In this document: positions 1-5,473 of the stretch, piece by piece | How positions within the stretch are numbered: position 1 is the first letter of the stretch | Layout of the letters: every line of letters begins with the position of its first letter | Source: Paracoccaceae bacterium | GTDB taxonomy: Bacteria; Pseudomonadota; Alphaproteobacteria; Rhodobacterales; Rhodobacteraceae | Assembly (NCBI GenBank): GCA_024304875.1 | Contig: JAMWZF010000216.1 | Span: 1 to 5,473, forward strand | Length of the DNA stretch: 5,473 nt | Reading direction: 5' to 3' | Notes under the pieces: generated by a model | Told to the model about the DNA's origin: nothing | What the model saw: only the letters and a program-made list of their open reading frames with translations | The model's database searches: none | Translations under genes and position numbers: made by a program

Positions 1-305
1 ATCGCGACACCCCCCCGCCGGTGGCCGAGAAAGGATTCGGCGGCGCGGAACAGCGAGGCGCTCATGCCCGACAGGGTCGCGAACTGGCCCATCAGCAGGA
101 ACAGCGGGATGATCGAGAAGGAGTAGTTCGAGAAGGTCCCGTAGGTCAGGGTCTTCAGCTGGTTCAGCACCATCAGCGGCGTGCCCATGACCATCCATGT
201 GCCGCCCACGCCGACGGCGATCATCGCCAGCGCGATGGGCATGCGCAGGAAGACGAGGACGAGGAGGGCGGGAAACGACCAGAGGGCCAGTTCGATCTGG
301 GACAT
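1..305 (-). CDS. dctM: TRAP transporter large permease subunit DctM, N-terminal part (cut by window edge)
   Basis: This is the large membrane subunit of a TRAP transporter, the channel that moves the substrate across the inner membrane using an ion gradient. Only the first 101 codons are present; the gene runs off the left edge, and the family is usually about 425-440 residues. The reading begins MSQIELALWSFPALLVLVF, a hydrophobic first helix. It continues with the LRMPIALAMIAVGVGG stretch typical of DctM N-termini, then SNYSFSIIPLFLLMGQFAT and an LGHRRGG segment, all at the expected places for the family. The ATG lies 4 bases after the dctQ stop. Its GGAG ribosome-binding sequence sits in the last dctQ codon (314-317), so translation is probably coupled to dctQ. 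Family assignment is secure; the substrate cannot be read from this fragment. Confidence 0.93.
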   Translation of the reverse strand, partial: MSQIELALWSFPALLVLVFLRMPIALAMIAVGVGGTWMVMGTPLMVLNQLKTLTYGTFSNYSFSIIPLFLLMGQFATLSGMSASLFRAAESFLGHRRGGVA

Positions 306-309
306 GGTC

Positions 310-822
310 CTACTCCGGCAGACCGGCGAGCCGCCGGGCGCTGCGCAGCACGCAGAAGGCGGCGACGAGGACGAAGGCGATCCCGCCGACGAGGCAGGCG
401 GCATAGCCGTACCAGAGAGGGACCTCGGCGATGGGCGAGAAATCCCCGAAATTGCGCCGGTCCACCATGCCGAGGTACAGCCTGTACGTCCCGTAGGCGG
501 CGATCACCGTCATGCCGATGTTGAAGATCACGTCCAGAAACCGGTTCATCCCGTCCGGCATCGCCGTGGTGAAGAGGTCGACCTTGGCATGGGCGTCCTG
601 CAGCTGCGCCCAGGGCAAAAAGGCGAAGATGGCGGCGGCCATGCCGATCTCGGTGAAGTCGTAGATCCCCCGGATCGGGCCGATCCCGATATCGAGCGGG
701 ATGAAGGCCCGGCCCGCGATGGACACGCAGGTCAGCGCCACGAGGACGAGGAGGACGACGCCGCCGGCATAGGCCAGGATGCGCGCCAGGATGTCGGCCA
801 GACGGCCCAGAGCCTTGTACAT
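310..822 (-). CDS. dctQ: TRAP transporter small membrane subunit DctQ
   Basis: This is the small integral membrane subunit of the TRAP transporter, which pairs with DctM. The protein is 170 residues, normal for the family. Four hydrophobic helices are visible at about residues 15-36, 53-72, 94-113 and 136-158. Between helices 2 and 3 is the segment FLPWAQLQDAHAKVDLFT, which resembles the conserved DctQ pattern of a polar stretch ending in H-x-x-VD. The chosen start is MYKALGRL at 820-822, preceded by a purine-rich GGGGAAGGGG sequence. An in-frame ATG at 894 would add 24 residues without family character and would run through the hairpin at 858-881, so it was not used. The gene sits 82 bases after dctP and 4 bases before dctM. 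The fused DctQM form is excluded by the TAG at 310-312. Confidence 0.93.
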   Translation of the reverse strand: MYKALGRLADILARILAYAGGVVLLVLVALTCVSIAGRAFIPLDIGIGPIRGIYDFTEIGMAAAIFAFLPWAQLQDAHAKVDLFTTAMPDGMNRFLDVIFNIGMTVIAAYGTYRLYLGMVDRRNFGDFSPIAEVPLWYGYAACLVGGIAFVLVAAFCVLRSARRLAGLPE

Positions 823-857
823 CACCGCCCCTTCCCCTGTTGGAGCCCGATACAAAA

Positions 858-881
858 CGGGGGCCCGTATAGAGGCCCCCG
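858..881 (-). terminator. Hairpin plus T-run between dctP and dctQ (likely attenuator or mRNA-stabilising stem)
   Basis: Read on the minus strand, CGGGGGCC, an 8-base loop and GGCCCCCG form a perfect 8-bp GC-rich stem, followed at once by TTTTGTAT. This has the form of an intrinsic terminator with a short T-run. It lies 23 bases after the dctP stop and 35 bases before the dctQ start. Partial termination, or protection of the dctP transcript end, would give more binding protein than membrane subunits, as is common for periplasmic binding-protein operons. The structure is visible in the sequence; the role is inferred. Confidence 0.65.
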
Positions 882-904
882 CTCGTTCTGTCACGCGTGC
901 CGGA

Positions 905-1939
905 TCAGGAATACTGGCCGATCAGCTCGCGCGCCCGGTCGATCAGCGCCTGGCCGTCGATGCCCTGGCTTTCCATGTCGGCGATCCAGCGGTCGTAGAC
1001 CGGCTGCGCGGCCTCCTTCCAGCGGGCGACCTCGGCCTCGTCGAGGGTGATGATGTTGTTGCCCGCGTCCACGGCGATCTGCCGGCCGGGGGCGTCGCCC
1101 TCGAGCATGATCTGCGCCGCGTTGGCCGAGAAGTCGCCGCCCGAGACGGACATGATCGCCTCCTGCGTCTCGGCGTCGAGGCTCTCCCACTTGGCCTTGT
1201 TCATCGCCAGGATGATGGTCGCGGTATAGAGCGCCTCGGGGCCGCCGAACTCGGTATGGTTCTCGACCAGTTCGGTCAGGCGGATCGAGGGGGTCACCTC
1301 CCACGGGATCACCGTGGCGTTCACCACGCCCTTGGACAGGGCCTCGGGGATCGCGGGCAGGGGCATGCCGACGGGCTCTGCGCCCAGCTCGGACAGAAGG
1401 TCTGTGATCACGCGGGTCGGGCCGCGCACCGTCTTGCCGCGCATGTCCTCGAGGCTCTCGATCGGGTCGATCGAGTGGATCAGGCCGGGGCCGTGGTTCC
1501 AGGCGCCGAGGATCTTGAGGTCGGCGAATTCGCTGTCCTGGAAATCCTCTTCGACCATGGTCCAGAAGGCCCGCGCGGTGGCGCTGGGGCTGGTCATCAT
1601 GAAGGGCAGCTCGAAGACCTCGGAGCGCGGGAAGCGGCCGGGAGTGTAGCCGACGAGGGTCATGGTCAGGTCGACCACCCCGTCGCGGGCCTGGTCGATC
1701 AGCTCGTTCGGACGCCCGCCAAGGGACATCGCGTCGAAATGCTGCACGGCGACCCGGCCGCCGGTGGCCTCTGTCACGGCCTCGCCCCAGGGCTTGAGAA
1801 TATCGGTCGGCACGACGGCCTGCGGCGCCAGGAACTGGTGCAGGCGCAGGGTCATCTCCTGCGCCATCGCGGCACGGGGGGCCACGGCCATGGCCGCGCC
1901 CGCGGCGGCCCCGGTCTTGATAAAGTCGCGTCTCTTCAT
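905..1939 (-). CDS. dctP: TRAP transporter solute-binding protein DctP, Tat-exported
   Basis: This is the periplasmic receptor that captures the substrate and delivers it to DctQM. The protein has 344 residues, typical of the family. The N-terminus MKRRDFIKTGAAAGAAMAVA is a twin-arginine signal with the R-R-D-F-I-K motif at residues 3-8, an alanine-rich core and a likely cleavage site after AMA at 24-26. The mature protein shows the DctP pattern: LRLHQFLAP at 31-39, a long central domain, and MRGKTVRGPTRV at 166-177. Arg172 in that last segment corresponds to the arginine that grips the ligand carboxylate in this family. GAEPVGMPLPAIPEALSKG at 186-204 and NATVIPWE follow. The start is supported by GGGAGG 8 bases upstream. 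An organic acid ligand is expected; an aromatic acid is suggested only by the neighbours. C4-dicarboxylates, keto acids or sugar acids remain possible. Confidence 0.95.
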   Translation of the reverse strand: MKRRDFIKTGAAAGAAMAVAPRAAMAQEMTLRLHQFLAPQAVVPTDILKPWGEAVTEATGGRVAVQHFDAMSLGGRPNELIDQARDGVVDLTMTLVGYTPGRFPRSEVFELPFMMTSPSATARAFWTMVEEDFQDSEFADLKILGAWNHGPGLIHSIDPIESLEDMRGKTVRGPTRVITDLLSELGAEPVGMPLPAIPEALSKGVVNATVIPWEVTPSIRLTELVENHTEFGGPEALYTATIILAMNKAKWESLDAETQEAIMSVSGGDFSANAAQIMLEGDAPGRQIAVDAGNNIITLDEAEVARWKEAAQPVYDRWIADMESQGIDGQALIDRARELIGQYS

Positions 1940-2063
1940 CTGTTATCCTCCCTCAGATAGACAGCGTCGTTGGTGGTGGTGGAAAGTGCTACGGCTGGCA
2001 CCCATTCTGGCATAGAGAGGGGCAGGGCCGAAACTGGTATCTTTCGTGCATCCTCGCACGGGC
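1940..2063 (-). promoter_or_regulatory. Leader and probable promoter region upstream of dctP
   Basis: This 124-base gap separates the hydratase stop from the dctP start and is long enough for its own promoter. No convincing -35/-10 pair was found. Visible elements are a (TGG)4 run at 1971-1982, and the imperfect dyad GTGC-N8-GCAC at 1986-2001, which has an extra matching A/T pair inside. There is also a CTGGCA direct repeat at 1995-2000 and 2007-2012, 12 bases apart. A GAAACTG at 2030-2036 also occurs in the dyad of the divergent promoter. CGAAA-N8-TTTCG spans 2029-2046. GGGAGG close to the dctP ATG is the ribosome-binding site. Whether dctPQM is transcribed on its own, with the hydratase, or both is not decided by the sequence. 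Confidence 0.4.
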
Positions 2064-2834
2064 TCAGCGGAATTTTGGCTCCCGTTTCTCCAGGAAGGCC
2101 GTCAGCCCCTCCTTCGCGCCGTCCGAGGCCTGGGCCATCGCGGCGCTGAGGCTCTCGGTAAAGAGGCCGCCGTCGCGGGACATGTCCCCGATCCGGCTGA
2201 TGGCGTTGATCATCAGGTAGTTCGAGAAGGGGGCGTTGTCGGCGATCTTGCGGGCCAGCTTCCGGGCCAGAGGCAGGGCCTCGCCCTCGGCGACGGAATA
2301 GTGGCAGAGGCCAAGGGACAGTCCCTCCTGCGCACCGTAGCTCCGGCCCGTCAGCATCATCTCCCGCATCCGGTCGGGGCCGAGCAGCCGGCCCACCCGC
2401 ACCGTCGCGCCGCCGCCGACGAAGATGCCGCGCCGTCCCTCGGGAAGCTGGAACCGCACGGAGGGCTCGGCGATGCGCACATGGGTCGAGGCCGCGATCT
2501 CGAGCCCGCCGCCGATCACCGCCCCGGTCAGGACCGAGATGACGGGCAGGCCGCCGAACTCGATCAGCTCGGACACACGGTGCCAGTTGCGCGAGTGAAA
2601 TATCCCCTCGACCGGGGCGCGGTGGACGTGTTCGCTGAGGTCGAGGCCCGAGCAGAAATGTCCGCCCTCGCCGCGCAGGATGACGGCATTCACCCCCTCG
2701 GGCGGCTTGGAGAAGAACGCATCCAGCGCGTCGATCAGCGCGTCGTTCATCGCGTTGCGCTTGTGCGGGCGATCGAACACGATGGTGGCGATATCGCCCT
2801 CGATCTCGGTGCGCGTGACTGTCTCGGCGGCCAT
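2064..2834 (-). CDS. Enoyl-CoA hydratase/isomerase (crotonase) family protein, possible hydroxycinnamoyl-CoA hydratase
   Basis: This is a cytoplasmic crotonase-fold enzyme that probably adds water to the double bond of an enoyl-CoA thioester. It has 256 residues, the normal length. VFDRPHKRNAMN at 19-30 is the CoA-binding signature. GGHFCSGLDL at 57-66 and IGGGLE at 107-112 form the oxyanion hole. The two acid/base glutamates of true hydratases are present as Glu112 (GGGLEIAAS) and Glu132 (FQLPEGRRG). The second segment ends in VGGGATVRVGRLLG. Hydroxycinnamoyl-CoA hydratase-lyases of the Pseudomonas Ech type have serine at the first glutamate position, so this enzyme looks like a hydratase. 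The ATG at 2832-2834 has a purine-rich GGGGAGAGGG sequence just upstream. It is divergent from the amidohydrolase with only 90 bases between them. The precise acyl-CoA substrate is unknown; a role in aromatic side-chain beta-oxidation is inferred from context. Confidence 0.9.
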   Translation of the reverse strand: MAAETVTRTEIEGDIATIVFDRPHKRNAMNDALIDALDAFFSKPPEGVNAVILRGEGGHFCSGLDLSEHVHRAPVEGIFHSRNWHRVSELIEFGGLPVISVLTGAVIGGGLEIAASTHVRIAEPSVRFQLPEGRRGIFVGGGATVRVGRLLGPDRMREMMLTGRSYGAQEGLSLGLCHYSVAEGEALPLARKLARKIADNAPFSNYLMINAISRIGDMSRDGGLFTESLSAAMAQASDGAKEGLTAFLEKREPKFR

Positions 2835-2857
2835 CTGCCCTCTCCCCTTCGAATGGT

Positions 2858-2886
2858 GGACATTGTTGTAGTGGTGAACAGTTTCC
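2858..2886. promoter_or_regulatory. Candidate operator dyad in the divergent promoter
   Basis: The half-sites GGACATTGTT (2858-2867) and AACAGTTTCC (2877-2886) are inverted copies matching at 8 of 10 positions, with a 9-base spacer. The same stretch also holds a direct repeat, TGGTGGACA at 2854-2862 and TGGTGAACA at 2872-2880, with an 18-base period (8 of 9 bases the same). It lies between two divergent genes and covers the place where RNA polymerase would bind for both. A dimeric repressor or activator is the natural reading. The regulator gene is not in the window, so its family is not named. Confidence 0.5.
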
Positions 2887-2895
2887 AAGTATAGC
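2866..2895 (+). promoter_or_regulatory. Possible promoter for the amidohydrolase-esterase arm
   Basis: TTGTAG at 2866-2871 and TATAGC at 2890-2895 are separated by 18 bases and resemble -35 and -10 elements (3 of 6 and 4 of 6 consensus matches). This would start transcription about 20-25 bases before the amidohydrolase ATG, with AGGGAGG at 2911-2917 as ribosome-binding site. The -35 element lies inside the candidate operator, so a bound repressor would block it. The match is modest and alphaproteobacterial promoters are often degenerate. No equally good element was found for the opposite strand. Confidence 0.35.
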
Positions 2896-2924
2896 GGTAT
2901 CTGACAGAGCAGGGAGGACGACCC

Positions 2925-3812
2925 ATGGTCGATTTCGCGGCCGTTAAGGCCATCGACTTTCACACCCACGCCGAGGAGCCGTGCAACCACCAGAGGGACG
3001 ACGGCTACAACGAATTCCAGGCCGGCATGGCGAAGTACTTCAAGAACCCCGCCGGGGCCGAGGGCATGCTGCCGACCGTGCAGGACACGGCCGCCTACTA
3101 CCGCGAAAGGAACATCGCGGCCGTGATCTTCCCGGTGGATTCCGAACGCAACACCGGCTTCCGCCGCTACTCCAACGAAGAGGTCGCCGAGATCGCGGCC
3201 GAGAACGACGACATCCTGATCCCCTTCGCCAGCGTCGACCCCCACAAGGGCAAGGCCGGCGCCCGCGAGGTCCGGCGGCTGGTGCGCGACTACGGCATCC
3301 GGGGCTTCAAGTTCCACCCGACGATGCAGGGCTTCTTCCCGAACGACCGCGAGACGGCCTACGACGTGCTTCAGGCCTGCAACGACGAGGGGGTCATCAC
3401 GCTCTTCCACACCGGGCAGACCGGCGTGGGGTCGGGGATGCCCGGCGGCATGGGGATGCGGCTGAAGTACTCCAACCCGATGCACCTCGACGACGTGGCC
3501 GTCGATTTCCCCGACCTCAAGATCATCCTCGCACACCCGTCCTTTCCCTGGACCGAGGAGGGCCTGGCCGTCGCCCAGCACAAGCCGAACGTCTATTTCG
3601 ACATGAGCGGATGGTCCCCGAAGTACTTCCCCGAGATCTTCATCAAGTACGCCAACTCGATCCTGAAGAAGAAGATGCTCTTCGGGTCCGACTGGCCGGC
3701 GATCACGCCGGACCGCTGGCTCGACGATTTCGAGAAGGCGCCGTTCAAGGACGAGGTGCGCCCGCTGATCCTGAAGGAAAACGCGCTGCGCCTTCTGGGA
3801 GAGACGGTCTAG
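2925..3812 (+). CDS. Amidohydrolase family (ACMSD-like) metal enzyme, possible 4-hydroxyphenyl-beta-ketoacyl-CoA hydrolase
   Basis: This cytoplasmic TIM-barrel enzyme belongs to the amidohydrolase-2 group, which includes ACMSD and gamma-resorcylate decarboxylase. It has 295 residues. The likely metal ligands are in the expected order: D-F-H-T-H at 11-15 (His13, His15), FHTG with His162, AHPS with His204, and GSDWP with Asp256. RGFKFHP at 126-132 is also conserved in the group. There is no signal peptide. The hydrolases Atu1421 of Agrobacterium fabrum and CouO of Rhodococcus jostii, which cleave aromatic beta-ketoacyl-CoA to the benzoate and acetyl-CoA, are amidohydrolases of this type. The adjacent hydratase and esterase make that role attractive here. 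A decarboxylase or lactonase acting on another ring-derived acid cannot be excluded. The start is fixed by AGGGAGG 7 bases upstream. Confidence 0.88.
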   Translation: MVDFAAVKAIDFHTHAEEPCNHQRDDGYNEFQAGMAKYFKNPAGAEGMLPTVQDTAAYYRERNIAAVIFPVDSERNTGFRRYSNEEVAEIAAENDDILIPFASVDPHKGKAGAREVRRLVRDYGIRGFKFHPTMQGFFPNDRETAYDVLQACNDEGVITLFHTGQTGVGSGMPGGMGMRLKYSNPMHLDDVAVDFPDLKIILAHPSFPWTEEGLAVAQHKPNVYFDMSGWSPKYFPEIFIKYANSILKKKMLFGSDWPAITPDRWLDDFEKAPFKDEVRPLILKENALRLLGETV

Positions 3813-3823
3813 CATCGACGCAA

Positions 3824-3849
3824 TGCCGGATTCGCGGAGGGGTCCGGCA
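3824..3849 (+). other. Intercistronic stem-loop between amidohydrolase and esterase
   Basis: TGCCGGA (3824-3830) and TCCGGCA (3843-3849) form a perfect 7-bp stem with a 12-base loop, in the 54-base gap between the two genes. No T-run follows, so it is not a standard terminator. Because the esterase has its own strong ribosome-binding site directly after it, the stem may set relative message stability within one transcript. The function is inferred from position only. Confidence 0.5.
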
Positions 3850-3866
3850 CCACAGGGAGGAGAGAC

Positions 3867-5473
3867 ATGAAGAACCGCACACAAGGGACCGCGCTCGCGC
3901 TCGGCCTCATCGCCGCGGGCGGGGCCGCCAGCGCCCAGATCGCCTGCGAGGAGGTCACCGCCGAGGCGCTCGGCCTTACGGAGGTCCGCCTGACCGGGGC
4001 CGAGATGGTCCCCGCGGGCGAGGACAGCCCGGCAGACCATTGCCTCGTCAGCGGCGTGATGGCCGAGCGGACGGGCGCGGACGGGCGGGACTATGCCCTG
4101 CGCTTCGCCCTCGCGCTGCCGGAGGACTGGAACGGGGACTACGTCCACCAGTTCAACGGCGGCAGCGACGGGGCGGTGGTTCCGCCCACCGGCGCGCTGG
4201 GCGCGGGCACCGGAGACACCGCGCCGCTGGCCCGGGGCTATGCCGTCGTCTCGTCCGACGCAGGGCACGACGGGCAGGCGGTCGCGGACGCGGGCCTTGC
4301 CGGCAGCGCCCGCTTCGGCTTCGATTTCGAGGCGCGGCGGATGTACGGCTACGGCGCCGTCGCCACGCTCGACCCGGTCGCCCGCGCGATGACCGAGGCC
4401 TATTACGGCGCGGGAATCGAGCACAGCTACGGCGTTGGCTGCTCCAACGGCGGGCGGCACGCAATGGTCGCCGCGGCCCGGATGCCGGAGGCCTTCGACG
4501 GCATCCTCGCCGCCGCGCCTGGGTTCGACCTGCCCAAGGCGGCCCTGCAACACGCGGTGGACATCCAGGCCTTCTCGGCGGTGGACGAGGACATCAGCGC
4601 CGCTTTCCCGCCCGAGAGCCTCGCGCTCGTCTCGGACGGCATCCGCGCGGCGTGCGACGGCCTCGACGGACTGGAGGACGGGCTGGTGCAGGACGTCGCC
4701 GCCTGCCAGGCCGAGTTCGACGTCACCACCCTGCAATGCACGGACGGGCAGAACGACCAGTGCCTGTCCGAGGCGCAGGTCACGGCGCTGAGCCAGATCC
4801 ACGCCGGATCTCTCGACGGCGGCGATCCCGTCTACAGCGACTGGTACTTCGACACCGGCATCTCGTCCGGCGACTGGCGCTTCTGGAAGCTGGAAAGCCC
4901 GATCCCGCCCTGGGACAACAACCCGCTGATCGCCGTCATGGGGTCCGGCGCGCTGGCGCAGGTCTTCACCACGCCCCCGACCGAGGTGGCGGGCGACCCC
5001 GGCAGCCTGCTGGCCTTCCTGCGGGACTTCGACATCCGGGGACAGTCGGAGGCCATCAATGCCACCTCCGACGCCTTCCCCGAATCGGCGATGGAGGTGA
5101 TGACCCCGCCGGGACACGAGGACCCCGAACTGGCCGCGTTCCGCGACGCGGGGGGCAAGCTGATCGTGGTGCACGGCAATTCGGACCCGGTCTTCTCGGC
5201 CCGGAACACCGCCCGCTGGTACGAAACGCTCGACGCCAATAATGGCGATGCGGCCGAGGACTTCGCGCTCTACTACCCTGTGCCGGGGATGGCGCATTGC
5301 TCCGGCGGGCCGGCCGTCGACGGCTTCGACATGTTCGCCGAGCTTGTCGCCTGGGTCGAGGAGGGGACGGCCCCCGGCGCGGTGACGGCCACGGCGCGCG
5401 CGGGCAACGAAGAGCTGCCCGAGGGGCTCGCCGGCGCCTCCCGCCCGCTCTGCCCCGCGCCGACGGTGGCGCG
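3867..5473 (+). CDS. Tannase/feruloyl esterase family hydrolase, exported (3' end cut by window edge)
   Basis: This is a serine alpha/beta-hydrolase of the tannase/feruloyl esterase family, which cleaves esters of aromatic acids. The 535 codons shown are nearly the whole protein. The N-terminus is a Sec signal peptide with likely cleavage after ASA at 21-23, so it should act in the periplasm or outside the cell. The catalytic set follows the family's CS-D-HC pattern: GCSNGGR with Cys192-Ser193, NSDPVFS with Asp440, and GMAHCSGG with His477-Cys478. The segment between about 220 and 430 is the lid domain. It carries a calcium-binding loop CDGLDGLEDGL at 263-273, with Asp264, Asp267 and Asp271 spaced as in MHETase and fungal FaeB. 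The start has GGGAGGAGAG just upstream. It probably shares a transcript with the amidohydrolase. Feruloyl, chlorogenate, gallate or other aromatic esters are possible substrates; sequence alone does not choose. Confidence 0.92.
   Translation, partial: MKNRTQGTALALGLIAAGGAASAQIACEEVTAEALGLTEVRLTGAEMVPAGEDSPADHCLVSGVMAERTGADGRDYALRFALALPEDWNGDYVHQFNGGSDGAVVPPTGALGAGTGDTAPLARGYAVVSSDAGHDGQAVADAGLAGSARFGFDFEARRMYGYGAVATLDPVARAMTEAYYGAGIEHSYGVGCSNGGRHAMVAAARMPEAFDGILAAAPGFDLPKAALQHAVDIQAFSAVDEDISAAFPPESLALVSDGIRAACDGLDGLEDGLVQDVAACQAEFDVTTLQCTDGQNDQCLSEAQVTALSQIHAGSLDGGDPVYSDWYFDTGISSGDWRFWKLESPIPPWDNNPLIAVMGSGALAQVFTTPPTEVAGDPGSLLAFLRDFDIRGQSEAINATSDAFPESAMEVMTPPGHEDPELAAFRDAGGKLIVVHGNSDPVFSARNTARWYETLDANNGDAAEDFALYYPVPGMAHCSGGPAVDGFDMFAELVAWVEEGTAPGAVTATARAGNEELPEGLAGASRPLCPAPTVA

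Noticed and set aside
823..894. Extended start for dctQ at 894.
   Set aside because: The added 24 residues have no family character and are encoded through the terminator-like hairpin; the internal ATG at 820-822 has a better upstream purine run.
779..1960. A 393-codon plus-strand frame opposite dctP.
   Set aside because: Antisense shadow; no recognisable domain, and dctP on the minus strand has a Tat signal, a ribosome-binding site and family motifs.
1971..1982. (TGG)4 run upstream of dctP as a phase-variable repeat.
   Set aside because: Four short units in a non-coding leader are too few to suggest slippage control and are common in GC-rich DNA.
1996..2012. TGGCAC...CTGGCA as a sigma-54 promoter.
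   Set aside because: The GG and GC elements are not 10 bases apart (11 here), and the strand points away from dctP.
2045..2060. CGTGC-N6-GCACG hairpin just after the hydratase stop as a terminator.
   Set aside because: Only 5 bp on the hydratase transcript and followed by AAAGATACC, not a T-run; too weak to call.
2981..5242. A 753-codon plus-strand frame overlapping the amidohydrolase and esterase.
   Set aside because: It is the alternate frame of both genes, very rich in Arg, Gly and Pro, and crosses their boundary. The true frames carry intact signature motifs.
2064..5297. A 1077-codon open frame on the minus strand spanning the hydratase, the intergenic region and the antisense of the amidohydrolase and esterase.
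   Set aside because: Only its last 256 codons are real protein (the hydratase). The rest lacks family character, has arginine- and glycine-rich shadow composition and runs against two well-supported genes; long antisense frames are expected at this GC content.

Overview
The window looks like part of a high-GC alphaproteobacterial chromosome or large plasmid. Third codon positions are strongly GC-biased, the TRAP P-Q-M gene order is typical, and the binding protein carries a Tat signal; a marine Rhodobacteraceae (roseobacter-type) genome is the best guess. This assignment rests on style and gene content only. Nothing in the window is a phage, IS, CRISPR or RNA gene.

Layout. A divergent promoter region (about 2835-2924) separates two arms. 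The leftward arm (minus strand) holds a crotonase-family enoyl-CoA hydratase (2064-2834). After a 124-base gap comes a tripartite TRAP transporter: the Tat-exported binding protein dctP (905-1939), the small membrane subunit dctQ (310-822) and the start of the large permease dctM (1-305, cut by the window edge). The rightward arm (plus strand) holds an ACMSD-like amidohydrolase (2925-3812). After 54 bases comes an exported tannase/feruloyl esterase-family hydrolase (3867 to the window end, its last few codons missing).

How the genes may work together (inference). An exported esterase with the CS-D-HC catalytic signature would free an aromatic acid such as ferulate or p-coumarate in the periplasm, and the TRAP system would import the carboxylate. 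In the cytoplasm the hydratase and the amidohydrolase match two steps of the CoA-dependent beta-oxidative deacetylation of hydroxycinnamates. That route is known from Agrobacterium fabrum (Atu1417 and Atu1421) and Rhodococcus jostii (couM and couO). The CoA ligase and the 3-hydroxyacyl-CoA dehydrogenase it also needs are not in this window, nor is a regulator. The substrate is therefore a hypothesis drawn from the combination of four families.

Regulatory structure. The divergent region carries a 29-base imperfect dyad (2858-2886) that could control both arms. A 7-base piece of it recurs upstream of dctP. A GC-rich hairpin followed by a T-run lies between dctP and dctQ, and a perfect 7-bp stem lies between the amidohydrolase and the esterase.
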